A DNA stretch of 64,000 nucleotides from CADEED01 sp964444835. GTDB lineage: Bacteria > Pseudomonadota > Gammaproteobacteria > Steroidobacterales > Steroidobacteraceae. Position 1 is the stretch's first letter. Each line of letters starts with the position of its first letter. The translations under genes and the position numbers were made by a program. The notes under the pieces were generated by a model. That model was not told the DNA's origin. It searched no databases and worked only from the letters and a program-made list of their open reading frames with translations. Below are positions 34,008 through 42,429 of the stretch, piece by piece. Location of the stretch: contig CAYUIT010000011.1 in NCBI GenBank assembly GCA_964444835.1, positions 1 through 64,000 of the forward strand, given 5' to 3'.

Positions 34008-35005
34008 CCCTGCGCGAGCCCAAGATTGTGTGGGTGTATGTCGCGCTGGTCGCACTGGTGGTAGCCGCGTTTGCACTCGCGCTCGCCGTCGGCCGTGTCT
34101 CGGTGGCAAGCGGCGTCGACTTGTGGGCGCTCTGGTCGACACAGCCCGACGCCGCACAGCTCATTCTCTGGGAATTGCGCTTACCGCGCGCGCTGCTCGG
34201 TGCCTTGATCGGTGGCGCTCTCGGTCTCTCGGGTGCCGCGCTACAAGGGCTGCTCCGCAACTCGTTAGCCGATCCAGGCGTCACGGGCGCCTCGTCGATG
34301 GCGGCACTCGCGGCCGTGCTCGTCTTCTACTACGGACTTGCCGAGTCTTTCGAGTACGCGTTGCCGCTCGCCGGCGTCGTAGGTGCTGCAGCCTCAGTCG
34401 CTGCGCTCTACTTGCTCGCAGGCCGCGGTGCGAGCACCCTGACGTTGATCCTAGCCGGCGTGGCGCTGTCGAGCTTGGGCGGTGCGCTTGTCGCACTGGC
34501 ACTCAACTTGGCACCGAGCCCGTACGCCGCACTCGAAATCATGTTCTGGCTGATGGGCTCGCTCGTCGATCGCGGCATGCACGACGTCTGGCTCGCCGCG
34601 CCATTCATCGTGGTCGGCAGCGTCGCCTTGCTGGCGTCCGGGCGCGGTCTCGACGCGTTGTCGTTAGGCGAGGAATCGGCTCGCACGCTCGGTGTTTCCA
34701 TCGATCGCACGCGCTGGCTCGTCATCGGCGGCACTGCGCTCGCAATCGGGGCCGCCGTGTCGGTGAGCGGTGCGATCGGCTTCGTGGGCTTGGTCGCGCC
34801 GCACCTGCTGCGGCCGCTCGTCGGCCATCGCCCGAGCGCGCTGTTGGGCGCGAGCTTTCTCGGTGGCGCTGCGTTGCTGTTGCTCGCCGACGTCGCAACT
34901 CGCTGGTTATCGCCCGGACCGGAGCTGCACATCGGCGTGTTCACGGCTCTCGTCGGCGCGCCGTTCTTCTTGTGGCTGATCTTCGCAACTCGGAGCGATC
35001 GATGA
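34004..35005 (+). CDS. btuC: FecCD-family ABC permease, cobalamin import
   Basis: 333 residues, about nine to ten membrane segments. FecCD marks: 'LRLPRALLGALIGGALGLSGAALQGLLRNSLADP-VTG' and 'GAIGFVGLVAPHLLRPLVGHRPSALLGASFLGGAALLLLAD' (shown in shorter runs: 'GLVAPHLLRPLVGH'). ATG start overlaps the btuF stop by 4 bp, and its own stop overlaps the ATPase start by 4 bp. Forms the BtuC2D2 channel for vitamin B12; riboswitch context supports this over iron-siderophore transport. Confidence 0.92.
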   Translation: MTLREPKIVWVYVALVALVVAAFALALAVGRVSVASGVDLWALWSTQPDAAQLILWELRLPRALLGALIGGALGLSGAALQGLLRNSLADPGVTGASSMAALAAVLVFYYGLAESFEYALPLAGVVGAAASVAALYLLAGRGASTLTLILAGVALSSLGGALVALALNLAPSPYAALEIMFWLMGSLVDRGMHDVWLAAPFIVVGSVALLASGRGLDALSLGEESARTLGVSIDRTRWLVIGGTALAIGAAVSVSGAIGFVGLVAPHLLRPLVGHRPSALLGASFLGGAALLLLADVATRWLSPGPELHIGVFTALVGAPFFLWLIFATRSDR

Positions 35006-35811
35006 GCGCCCCACTCGAGTGCGAGCGACTGACAGTGGTGCGTGGCGGCGCCACGCTCGTCAACGAGGTGAGCTTGCAGATCGCGCGCGGCTCGTTGACC
35101 GGCTTGTTAGGCCCGAATGGCGCTGGCAAATCGACGCTATTACGCACGTTGGCAGGCGTGATCCAGCCCACGGCTGGCCGGATACAATTGTTAGGCCGGG
35201 ACTTGCGTGCCTGGACGGCTGCAGAGCGTGCCGCGCGGCTCGCGTACTTACCGCAGCTACGCGATGTTGCGTGGCGCTTGCGAGTCATCGACGTCGTCGC
35301 GCTCGGACGCTTGCATCAAGCCTCGCTCGGGCGACTCACGGAGGCCGATCGCGCCGCTTGCATGGCCGCCATGCGCGATACCGATGTCGAACATCTCGCC
35401 GAGCGTGATTGCCGCACGCTCTCGGGCGGTGAACTTGGGCGCGTGCTTCTCGCACGCGCACTCGCGACCGGCGCCGAACTGCTGTTAGCCGATGAACCAG
35501 GCACCGGGCTCGATCCGCGCCATCAGCTCGACTTGATGGCGTTGCTGCGCGCGCGCGTGGCCCGCGGTGCCACGTGCTTCGTGGTCTTGCACGACCTCAC
35601 GCTCGCCGCTCGCTATTGCGATCAAGTGATTTTGATCGATCGCGGTTCTGTCGTGTGCCAAGGCCAGCCGAACGAAGTGCTGTCGGACGAACGACTGGCG
35701 CAGGTCTATGGCATTCGCGCATTGCGCTTCAACGGTGCGCTCGTGCCACTCGACACGCTGCGCACGCCCGACCGCCTAGCGAGCGATGAGCCACACTCCA
35801 GCGAGCAGTAG
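35002..35811 (+). CDS. btuD: ABC transporter ATPase, cobalamin import
   Basis: 269 residues. Walker A 'GPNGAGKST', Q-loop 'YLPQ', signature 'LSGGELGRV', Walker B 'LLLADEP' with 'GTGLD' and switch His in 'FVVLHDLTLAA'. Energises import through the FecCD-type permease. Contains two copies of the dispersed TTGTTAG motif 77 bp apart, both coding Leu-Leu. Its last 36 bp overlap the convergent YdcZ-like gene. Confidence 0.92.
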   Translation: MSAPLECERLTVVRGGATLVNEVSLQIARGSLTGLLGPNGAGKSTLLRTLAGVIQPTAGRIQLLGRDLRAWTAAERAARLAYLPQLRDVAWRLRVIDVVALGRLHQASLGRLTEADRAACMAAMRDTDVEHLAERDCRTLSGGELGRVLLARALATGAELLLADEPGTGLDPRHQLDLMALLRARVARGATCFVVLHDLTLAARYCDQVILIDRGSVVCQGQPNEVLSDERLAQVYGIRALRFNGALVPLDTLRTPDRLASDEPHSSEQ

Positions 35812-36216
35812 GCAAACGCCCGCCACGCGCGTCATCGTGATCGGATGCTCCGGAAAGCCGAGCCAGCCGTAGTGATCCACCAGCAAGGCTGCGACAAGCT
35901 GTCCCAACACGGTCAGTGCGAGCAACGTGGTACCGCCCAAGGTCGAGCCGACGATCGTCGCCGAGGCGACATAAAACGCACCTAACAACCCGCCCATCCA
36001 GCCCCACCACGGAATCGCGCCGAGCGCCTCGCGACTGGGCCAGTCTTGGCGCGTGACGAGCACGAACAGGCACAGCGCCAAGGTGCCGACAATGAAATTC
36101 ATCAACGAGGCGAAGCTCGCGGTGTGGGTCGCGGTGCGAATCGCGCCATTCATGCCGACTTGGATCGTGAGGCCGGCGCCCGCCAGAAACGCGATCAAGT
36201 AAAGGCTGCTCTGCAT
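35776..36216 (-). CDS. DMT-superfamily membrane protein, YdcZ/DUF606 type
   Basis: 146 residues with about five membrane segments. Begins 'MQSSLYLIAFLAGAGLTIQVGMNGAIR', and contains 'WWGWMGGLLGAFYV', 'ATIVGSTLGGTTLLAL' and 'DHYGWLGFPEHPIT', the conserved loops of the DUF606 family. Some members pair as small transporters; substrate unknown. Longer in-frame starts upstream are not supported by any family similarity. Convergent with btuD; 14 bp downstream of a small predicted gene on the same strand. Confidence 0.9.
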   Translation of the reverse strand: MQSSLYLIAFLAGAGLTIQVGMNGAIRTATHTASFASLMNFIVGTLALCLFVLVTRQDWPSREALGAIPWWGWMGGLLGAFYVASATIVGSTLGGTTLLALTVLGQLVAALLVDHYGWLGFPEHPITMTRVAGVCLLLAGVWLIAR

Positions 36217-36230
36217 GCGATAGGACTTTC

Positions 36231-36434
36231 TTAGCGGGAACGAAGGCGGCGCAGCACGTGCGCCGTGCCGGGAATTCTGAGACCGAGTAGCAGTGCGCGC
36301 CACAAGAGGCGTTTGCTGAGCGGGGCGGGCCGCGGTGGGATCGCCGCAGCCAATTCGCGCCGCACGTCGCGATGCCCGGCGGGCGTCTGGACGGCATCGA
36401 TCGGCAACGGGTCGGTGGGGCTCAGCTCGGGCAT
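36231..36434 (-). CDS. Small hypothetical protein, 67 residues
   Basis: ATG-started frame, 'MPELSPTDPLPIDAVQTPAG...' ending in a basic 'RLLWRALLLGLRIPGTAHVLRRLRSR'-like tail (given in part). Amphipathic, no membrane segment or known domain. Supported only by position (between two genes with few bases left over) and by GC-rich third positions. I do not recognise it; it may be spurious. Confidence 0.4.
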   Translation of the reverse strand: MPELSPTDPLPIDAVQTPAGHRDVRRELAAAIPPRPAPLSKRLLWRALLLGLRIPGTAHVLRRLRSR

Positions 36435-36509
36435 CGCCGCGCAGCATAGCCGAACGCGGCAGGCGGCACCTACGCGACAGCCTGCGAGCGGCGCGCTACG
36501 CTTGGCAAC

Positions 36510-36983
36510 GTGCCCTCGAACCTCATCCCGCAACATACCGTGCATTTGGCGGAACGGCTGCTCGGCAGCTATTGCGCGCGCATTTGCCCGCCGACGGCTC
36601 GCCACGCCGCGCAGCTCGCCTATGAGCTCGAAGGCGATCGCGTAACGATGTTCGAGTTGCGATTGTTCTGTGGCGTTCCTGGTGCAACGCGCCGCGTGCC
36701 GTTCGCGCAACTGCGCTTTCGTGCCGCGCGTAACGAGTGGCACTTGTTCTACGCCGACGCGGGCTTACGCTGGCGGCGCTACCGGCTCCTGCCAGCGAGC
36801 ACAAGCCTTGTCGCGTTGCTGCGCGAGATCGACGCGGATCCGGCGCGGCTCTTTTGGCCACACGTCAACGGCTACTCGCTCCGCTGGTGCAGCACGCGCG
36901 GCCGCTGCGACGAATGTGATTTGCGCTATTGCGCAGTGCTGGGGCTCGCTCGCGCGATGCACGCCCAAGACACGGGCTCGTGA
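36510..36983 (+). CDS. DUF3024 domain protein
   Basis: 157 residues from GTG. Matches the DUF3024 pattern: 'RLFCGVPGATRRVPFAQLRFRAARNEWHLFYAD--LRWRRY' and 'LLREIDADPARLFW', plus a Cys cluster near the C-terminus ('WCSTRGRCDECDLRYCAVLGL', Cys at four positions) that may bind metal. Function unknown in the family. The 3' 58 bp overlap the convergent HAD-like gene. Confidence 0.75.
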   Translation: MPSNLIPQHTVHLAERLLGSYCARICPPTARHAAQLAYELEGDRVTMFELRLFCGVPGATRRVPFAQLRFRAARNEWHLFYADAGLRWRRYRLLPASTSLVALLREIDADPARLFWPHVNGYSLRWCSTRGRCDECDLRYCAVLGLARAMHAQDTGS

Positions 36984-37561
36984 TTGAGCGCGTCATCTAA
37001 CAAGTCGCGCGCGCAAGCATCGAAGGCCGGTTCCGCGCTGCGCGCGGCGCGGCGACTCGGCGCTGCCACGATCGCGCCGCCCAAGTCCGTAACGTAGTGC
37101 TCGATCACGCGTGAGCTGTGCGTAGGCCCGAACCACAGCGGACGACGGCCCGCAAACGGCGTCTCCGCCATGAATGCCGACAGGGTCACCTGTCCGACCA
37201 GATCTCGCGCCTGCGGTAAGGAGCGCACGTGCGCAAGTCGGGCATCCGTCCGCAGCCGGTGCTCACCGCCTCGCGCATCCCGCCGCTCCAGTCCCTGAAG
37301 CCCTGCGCACGCCGCTCGCAATGGGTACAAATACTCGTCGACGACCGCAATCGGCTGTCGCGACACGAACGCGACCGCGCCACCCAAGCGCTCATGCAGT
37401 GCGCCGAGCAGCGCAAGCGTTCGAATGGAAACACTCGCGTGCGTCGGAGCGCCCTGCTCGAGCCACGCTTCGAAGTCGATCAGTAGTGCCCAGCGATCGG
37501 CATGCCATGCCGTCGGCCGAGCCACTGCACGTAACCGCGAACTGCGTTGACAAAGAGCCAT
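36926..37561 (-). CDS. Degenerate trehalose-6-phosphate-phosphatase-like (HAD) protein
   Basis: 211 residues from the ATG; an upstream in-frame extension would run through the hairpin at 37583. 'ALLIDFEAWLEQ' stands where OtsB-type phosphatases have DFDGTL, so the nucleophile Asp is kept but the second, acid/base Asp is Glu. 'LGGAVAFVSRQPIAVVDEYLYPL' matches the OtsB 'VSGR...' region with Gly changed to Gln, and 'LQGLERRDARGGEHR' the following 'HG-E-R' loop. The C-terminal catalytic part is shortened. Probably a diverged or inactive relative; no otsA nearby. Convergent with and overlapping the DUF3024 gene. Confidence 0.6.
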   Translation of the reverse strand: MALCQRSSRLRAVARPTAWHADRWALLIDFEAWLEQGAPTHASVSIRTLALLGALHERLGGAVAFVSRQPIAVVDEYLYPLRAACAGLQGLERRDARGGEHRLRTDARLAHVRSLPQARDLVGQVTLSAFMAETPFAGRRPLWFGPTHSSRVIEHYVTDLGGAIVAAPSRRAARSAEPAFDACARDLLDDALNHEPVSWACIARASPSTAQ

Positions 37562-37582
37562 GCGTTCCCTTCGCTCTGGAGG

Positions 37583-37621
37583 CGGCCAGCCACAGACGAC
37601 ACGCGTGTCTGTGGCTGGCCG
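37583..37621. terminator. Strong 15-bp-stem hairpin between EF-hand and HAD-like genes
   Basis: Perfect inverted repeat, CGGCCAGCCACAGAC and its complement, with a 9-nt loop. The loop plus inner bases also form the 12-bp palindrome GACACGCGTGTC, so two foldings compete. It lies after the EF-hand gene and 21 bp before the HAD-like start, both on the minus strand. No T-run follows on either side, so a classical intrinsic terminator is not proven; a stabilising 3' structure or attenuator is equally possible. Confidence 0.55.
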
Positions 37622-37646
37622 AGTACTCGTTAGCTCGAGTGCTCGC

Positions 37647-37910
37647 TTACGACTTCGGCTTACCGGCAGTCGCAAACTCCTCGGCATCGAGATAACCGTC
37701 GGCGTTCTTGTCGGCGCTCGAGAAGTGCTCTGTCGTCGACTTGTCAGCCGCAGCTTCGGTCAACGACACGCGGCCATCCTTGTCGGCGTCGAGGCTCTCG
37801 AAGCTCGCGGCTGCATGCGCAACACCGTCCGTCTTCGCACCTTCACTCGCGAAGGCGGCGCTCGATACGAGCACGAGGGCAACAGAACCAATGAGGGTTT
37901 TCTTCATCAT
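37647..37910 (-). CDS. Secreted EF-hand calcium-binding protein
   Basis: 87 residues; ATG chosen with AAGGAG 6 bp upstream. Signal peptide 'MMKKTLIGSVALVLVSSAAFA', then two EF-hand loops: 'DADKDGRVSLTE' (about 42-53) and 'DKNADGYLDAEE' (about 66-77), both with Asp/Asn at calcium positions 1, 3 and 5, and Glu at 12. Likely a small periplasmic calcium buffer or sensor. Followed by a strong hairpin. The 295 bp upstream (37911-38205) hold no gene that I can support. Confidence 0.92.
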   Translation of the reverse strand: MMKKTLIGSVALVLVSSAAFASEGAKTDGVAHAAASFESLDADKDGRVSLTEAAADKSTTEHFSSADKNADGYLDAEEFATAGKPKS

Positions 37911-38205
37911 GAACATCTCCTTCACAAAAAAACTCGGCACACCGCGACGGCGCATGGCCGCGGGTGTAGCCCCGCAACTGAGAGAGGCAACTCGCGTGCC
38001 ATGAACAACGGTCTTTTTGGGAATCAATGACTTGGCGCGAGATCGCCGGAGACAGGCGCGCGAACCGGGCCGCGGAGGCGCAAGATTGTCCGCAGGAGCA
38101 GACATAATGTGGTTTTGGCGCGGCGATTTCGGCGACACCGCGCTGCAAGATCCAATAAAATCAATAGCTTATCGGTCGGCGATCGCGGACAGCCGCGAAG
38201 TGCCC

Positions 38206-38817
38206 TCAACCGCGCGCGGCTGTCTCCAGTTCCCAAGCAACGAGCGGCGCGCCGCGCCGCAGCCAGAATCCCGCCCCGACTTCACGAAAATGCCGCCGCA
38301 GCCGCGTGCGATACCACTCCCCTGGGCGCAGATGCACGTTGCGGTCCGTGCGCTCGCGGTCGCAATTGCGATGCCAATCCTCGGTTGTTAGTGCCGTCAG
38401 ATACAACACGCCGCGCGTCAGCCGCGCCAGGTTGGCAAGCGCCCGACGCGCTGTCGCGTCGTCGAGGTATTGCAGCACGTCGTAGCAAATGACGAGGTCG
38501 AATGGACGCGAACTGCGCCACGTGGCGATCGAGCCGTGCTCCCAACCAAAGCGCTCGCACAAATACTCGCTCGCTTCGAGCCCGACATACTCACAACGCT
38601 TGAGCTTCTTTAGCAGCGGCACACGCAACAGTCCCATGCCACAGCCCGCATCGAGCAAACGCCGCACGGGCAAGCCGATATGTTCGGCATACGCCGCGAT
38701 GAGAGTGGCGCGCGCACGCATCTCGGCGCGCGAGGTCACGGCCGTGCGCGGATCGAGATAGAAGCGGCGGTAGTAGTCGCGATCAAATTCAGCGGCTGGG
38801 CTAATGGCGGATGACAT
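38206..38817 (-). CDS. Class I SAM-dependent methyltransferase
   Basis: 203 residues from ATG. SAM-binding motif I 'LLDAGCGMGLLRVPLL' at about 53-68, motif II region 'YVGLEASEYL', 'DLVICYDVLQYLDD' as motif post-II. Begins with a hydrophilic 'FDRDYYRRFYLDPRTAV' segment seen in trans-aconitate- or UbiE-like methyltransferases. Substrate unknown. One motif copy here encodes Leu-Thr-Thr, an unusual frame for it. Divergent from the AMP-binding gene, 69 bp apart. Confidence 0.87.
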   Translation of the reverse strand: MSSAISPAAEFDRDYYRRFYLDPRTAVTSRAEMRARATLIAAYAEHIGLPVRRLLDAGCGMGLLRVPLLKKLKRCEYVGLEASEYLCERFGWEHGSIATWRSSRPFDLVICYDVLQYLDDATARRALANLARLTRGVLYLTALTTEDWHRNCDRERTDRNVHLRPGEWYRTRLRRHFREVGAGFWLRRGAPLVAWELETAARG

Positions 38818-38886
38818 AGCGCCAAGGATAGCCCACAGCGCTTCGACGGAACGCACGCCGATGGCGCGCAGCGGTATCATTCCGCC

Positions 38887-40404
38887 ATGAGTGCCGAAGT
38901 CGTTTTCGATTGGCTCGAGTATCACGGTCGGGCCACGCCCGATGCGGTTGCAGTCTCGGATCTCGCCACGGGGCGTGTATTCGGCTACCGCGAGTTCAAC
39001 GAGCGCACGACGCGACTCGCGACGGCACTGCGCAAAGTGTTCGGCATCGGCAAGACCGACCGCGTGGCCATGCTTGCGCACAACAGCAGCGACCAACTCG
39101 AAACGCTGTTCGCCTGCTGGAAGCTCGGCGCGGTATTCATGCCGCTCAACTTCCGGCTCACGGCCGAGGAGCTGGGTGCCATCGTCAAGAATGGTGAGCC
39201 CCGCGTGCTCATCTACGATGCGGAGTTCGAAGCGCTGACAACCCACATCAAAGCGCCGCGCGTGCTCCGCCGGCCCACGCTCGAGTCGAGCGAATACGAG
39301 GCGCTCATCCGCGATCACACGCCCGCGGTGACGATGAGCAGCATCACGTACGACGACATGAACATGTTGATGTACACCTCGGGCACCACGGCACAACCCA
39401 AGGGCGTGATCTACAACCATCGCATGAGCATGAACAACGCCGTGCACGCGGCGCTGCATGCGGCGGTCAATCGCGAAGCACGGATGCTCGCCTACTCACC
39501 GCTGTTCCACCCGGTGATGCTGTGCGGTGCCGTGTCGTTGTTCCATTGGGGCGGCTCGGTGGTCGTGATGCAGCGCTTCGACGCCACACGCTCGTTGGCG
39601 CTGCTCTCGGATAGCACGCAGAACATCACGCATGCGATCGGCGCGCCCGCGCACTACATCGCCATGAGCCATTTGCCAGGATTCGCGAGTGCGCGCTTTC
39701 CGACGGTGAAAATGCTCGGCGTCGGCGATGCTCCAGTCGCGCGCGAATTGCTCGAAGCTTGGGACCGCAAAGGCGCACCGTTGTCGCAGTGGTACGGACT
39801 CGCGGAAGCATTCTCGGTGGCGTTGATTCCACCGCATCTCGCACGCGGCAACTACGGCGCGGCGGGCTACCCGATGATGCATGTGGAGATTCGCATCGGT
39901 GATGAGTTCGGTCGTGAACTCGCGCGCGGTGAGATCGGCGAGATCCAGGTGCGCGGCCCGGGAGTGACGCCGGGTTATTGGCACGACGATGAAGCCACGC
40001 GCACCGGCTTCGTCCAGGGCTGGTTGCGCACGGGGGATGCGGGCCGCATCGAGAACGACGGCACATTGCGCGTCGTCAATCGCATCAAGGATACGTTCGT
40101 CACGAGTGGCGATATCGTGTACCCGGTCGAGATCGAGCGCACGATCGCGGAGTTAGGTGGCATCTTGCATGTCGCCGTCATCGGCGTACCGGACGCCAAG
40201 TGGGGCTCGGTGGGCCTCGCGCTGATCGTGCCGAAGCCGGGGTCCGCATTGACCGAGCAAGCCGTGCTGCAGCATTGCACTGCAAACCTCAGCAAGTACA
40301 AGGTGCCGCGCTACGTGCGGCTCGTCGACAGCCTGCCGCTGACCTTGCAAGGCGAGGTCTTGAAGCGCGAACTACGCGCGCAATACGCCCAGTTTCGCGG
40401 CTGA
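38887..40404 (+). CDS. Acyl-CoA synthetase, AMP-forming
   Basis: 505 residues. ANL superfamily features: P-loop-like 'MYTSGTTAQPKGVIYNH' (about 162-178), 'QWYGLAEA' (A5 region), 'GWLRTGDAG' and 'RIKDTFVTSGDIVYPVEIE' (hinge), ending 'LQGEVLKRELR' with the adenylation Lys. Activates a carboxylic or fatty acid to acyl-CoA through acyl-AMP. The sequence is most like the fatty-acid/feruloyl type. Stands alone; divergent from the methyltransferase gene. Might work with fadE but is 37 kb away. Confidence 0.9.
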   Translation: MSAEVVFDWLEYHGRATPDAVAVSDLATGRVFGYREFNERTTRLATALRKVFGIGKTDRVAMLAHNSSDQLETLFACWKLGAVFMPLNFRLTAEELGAIVKNGEPRVLIYDAEFEALTTHIKAPRVLRRPTLESSEYEALIRDHTPAVTMSSITYDDMNMLMYTSGTTAQPKGVIYNHRMSMNNAVHAALHAAVNREARMLAYSPLFHPVMLCGAVSLFHWGGSVVVMQRFDATRSLALLSDSTQNITHAIGAPAHYIAMSHLPGFASARFPTVKMLGVGDAPVARELLEAWDRKGAPLSQWYGLAEAFSVALIPPHLARGNYGAAGYPMMHVEIRIGDEFGRELARGEIGEIQVRGPGVTPGYWHDDEATRTGFVQGWLRTGDAGRIENDGTLRVVNRIKDTFVTSGDIVYPVEIERTIAELGGILHVAVIGVPDAKWGSVGLALIVPKPGSALTEQAVLQHCTANLSKYKVPRYVRLVDSLPLTLQGEVLKRELRAQYAQFRG

Positions 40405-40517
40405 AAGCCGGACTCGGATCACAGATCGCCGGAAGTCGCGATTTGCCGACTCACGCTCGGCGCGGTATTCGCGGCATCATGCGCCCATCCGCTGCGGTTT
40501 CCTTCGAGGCTCGGACC

Positions 40518-40598
40518 ATGCGCCGCTCTCGTCTGCCCCTGATCACGCTCGTCACTTGCGCACTGCTGGCGACGGCGATCGCTGCCTTCGCTCGTTAG
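40518..40598 (+). CDS. Possible 26-residue signal-peptide-like micro-protein
   Basis: ATG to TAG: 'MRRSRLPLITLVTCALLATA' and six more residues. Reads as an n-region followed by a hydrophobic core, with nothing after it. Its stop overlaps the stop of the DUF3592 gene on the other strand. Could be a membrane micro-peptide, a relic of a longer gene, or chance. Weak. Confidence 0.22.
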   Translation: MRRSRLPLITLVTCALLATAIAAFAR

Positions 40599-41038
40599 GG
40601 CGCGTGCGCCCATTCGCGACGCGACGCGCGAACTAACAAGTATGCCGCACCCGCTGCGGCGGCACCGAGCACCGCCGCGATCACGGCACCTAACCAGTTA
40701 TCGACGAATAACGCGATGCGCGCTTCATTAGGGTCGCGCTGCAAGTAGCGAACGGGCACCTCGGCTCCCACCGCGAAGCGCCTCACTGACGTGTTCGTTT
40801 GACCACGGAATTCGCGTCGCACGCCGCTGCTATCGGTGAATTCGACCACCGGCGTATAGCGCGGCCCCGTGTCCGATGCTGACTCGACATAGCCTGTCAC
40901 GCGCCCTTGTGTCTCGCGCGTGTCGCCCGCAAATGCTAACGAATTGCGTGCCAAGTAAGCTGCGAGCGTCAGCGACACGACCGCCAAACCAGCGAGCACG
41001 TAGCCCGCGACGCCCAAGATACCCGTTGCCAAGCGCAC
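40595..41038 (-). CDS. DUF3592 membrane protein
   Basis: 147 residues from a GTG start that directly abuts the stop codon of the ATP-grasp gene. Membrane segments near both ends (about 8-32 and 115-135) enclose a beta-sheet-rich middle: 'RETQGRVTGYVES', 'YTPVVEFTDSSGVRREF' and 'VPVRYLQRDPNEARI', the signature of DUF3592. Function unknown in the family. Translation is probably coupled to the upstream PurD-like gene. Confidence 0.88.
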   Translation of the reverse strand: MRLATGILGVAGYVLAGLAVVSLTLAAYLARNSLAFAGDTRETQGRVTGYVESASDTGPRYTPVVEFTDSSGVRREFRGQTNTSVRRFAVGAEVPVRYLQRDPNEARIALFVDNWLGAVIAAVLGAAAAGAAYLLVRASRREWAHAP

Positions 41039-42331
41039 TCAGGACTCGCGCAGATAGCCCCACGTGTGGAGCTTGTCGTGATCTTCGAACCAGCGCTCGC
41101 CGATATCATCGCGGTAGTACATGTCGGGAATCATGATGTTTTTGATTCGCGAGTACGCTTGCGCCTGCGCTTGGCGCATCGTCGGTCCGAGCCCGCACAC
41201 GATGAGCACGACGCCCGACGTGCCCGCGACATACCACTGCCCGTTGACCTGCTTCACATCCTCGATGTGCACTTCTTCAGGAATGCCCTTCTTGAACAGG
41301 ATGGCTGCATTCTTCGACACCGAGTTGAAGGTGGCATCGTCATCGAATGGGAACGGCGAGACCACGATGCGTACGCCGAGCTGAAAGCCACTCTTCACTT
41401 TGAACTTGTTGATCGTGCCTGCAGCCAGATCGTGGAAAAACTCGCCGATCGGCGTGCTCATGCCCTCTTGCTGAATGCTGATCGTCGGATAGCCGAAGCG
41501 TGACGTGAACTCGAGCGGATAGATGCCGTTCCCATTCACGATGCAATTGAGATCCACATAACCCACATACCCCTCGCGCGCGAGCAAGGGCTCCATCTTG
41601 CGCAGCGTGGAATTGAACAGCTTGTTAGGACCCGACCAGAACATCGTCGTGCCCATCTCGCCGGTCGAAGGACCGATGTTGCCCGGGAAGAGCTTCTTGT
41701 GTTCGAAGTTCACGTTGATGGGATACGCGAACTCTTTGCCATTGAAGAACGCGCCGACAGCCACCTCGACGCCCGTCACGCGCTTCTGCAACTGAAACAC
41801 TTTGATTTCGTCGGGAAAGGATTTCTTGTACGCCTCGAGGACGCGCACGACATCTTCGCCGTCGTCTTCATCACCCACGAACAAGCGGCGCTTGACGTTG
41901 CCCGCTTCGCCGCTCGGCTTGATGACATAGCGATCCGGGTTCGCTTTCACGTAGGCGATGGCCTCGTCGAAGTTCGTGAACTCGCGGTAGTGCAGAATGT
42001 TGACACCGGCTTTGCGCAATTCGTCTTGGCCGAAAGATCGGTCATCCTCGAGCCGATCGGTGTAGGGCGTGCCGCCGATCACCTTTTTGCCCCGCGCGCG
42101 CAACTCGGCGGCGAGCGTGCCGTGGCCGAGGGTGTCGTCGAATACGATCACATCGGCCCAATCCACTTCCGCTTTCCAGTCACTCACCTTCGGCACGAAG
42201 CCGTCGGCGATGTCGCGATCGCGCTCGGAGTCGATGTAGTACTTCACCGCATGACCTTCTTTGGCGATCTGCCACGCGATATCGCTGATCAATGCGGAAT
42301 ACGAGACGAACAAATAATTGTACGCAGCCAT
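41039..42331 (-). CDS. PurD-like ATP-grasp ligase (phosphoribosylamine--glycine ligase homologue)
   Basis: 430 residues from ATG; an ATG 30 bp upstream is less likely. Starts 'NYLFVSYSALISDIAWQIAKEGHAVKYYID', unlike standard PurD (which begins with a short GGGGREHA motif), then an ATP-grasp domain: 'RYVIKPSGEAGNVKRRLF', 'GVEVAVGAFFNG', 'GYVGYVDLNCIVN--GIYPLEFTSRFGYP' (Glu and Asn metal residues present). The N-terminal domain is flavodoxin/Rossmann-like with 'DDTLGHGTLAAELRARGKKVIGG'. Such PurD-like paralogues are known but not assigned. Probably ligates a carboxylate to an amine in an unassigned pathway. Operon with DUF3592. Confidence 0.78.
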   Translation of the reverse strand: MAAYNYLFVSYSALISDIAWQIAKEGHAVKYYIDSERDRDIADGFVPKVSDWKAEVDWADVIVFDDTLGHGTLAAELRARGKKVIGGTPYTDRLEDDRSFGQDELRKAGVNILHYREFTNFDEAIAYVKANPDRYVIKPSGEAGNVKRRLFVGDEDDGEDVVRVLEAYKKSFPDEIKVFQLQKRVTGVEVAVGAFFNGKEFAYPINVNFEHKKLFPGNIGPSTGEMGTTMFWSGPNKLFNSTLRKMEPLLAREGYVGYVDLNCIVNGNGIYPLEFTSRFGYPTISIQQEGMSTPIGEFFHDLAAGTINKFKVKSGFQLGVRIVVSPFPFDDDATFNSVSKNAAILFKKGIPEEVHIEDVKQVNGQWYVAGTSGVVLIVCGLGPTMRQAQAQAYSRIKNIMIPDMYYRDDIGERWFEDHDKLHTWGYLRES

Positions 42332-42429
42332 GCGGCGCACTATGCCCGACGGGTTTAGCATTTGCGAGCGGCCGAGCGCCGCTGGCAGAATGCGAACTCA
42401 CCCGTGCTTTTCAAAAGAGGTCGAGCCCC

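Noticed and set aside
34030..35001. Long N-terminal extension of the btuD frame
   Set aside because: Overlaps btuC in another frame and is Arg-rich; the ABC domain begins at 35002 with a 4-bp overlap, as usual in this operon.
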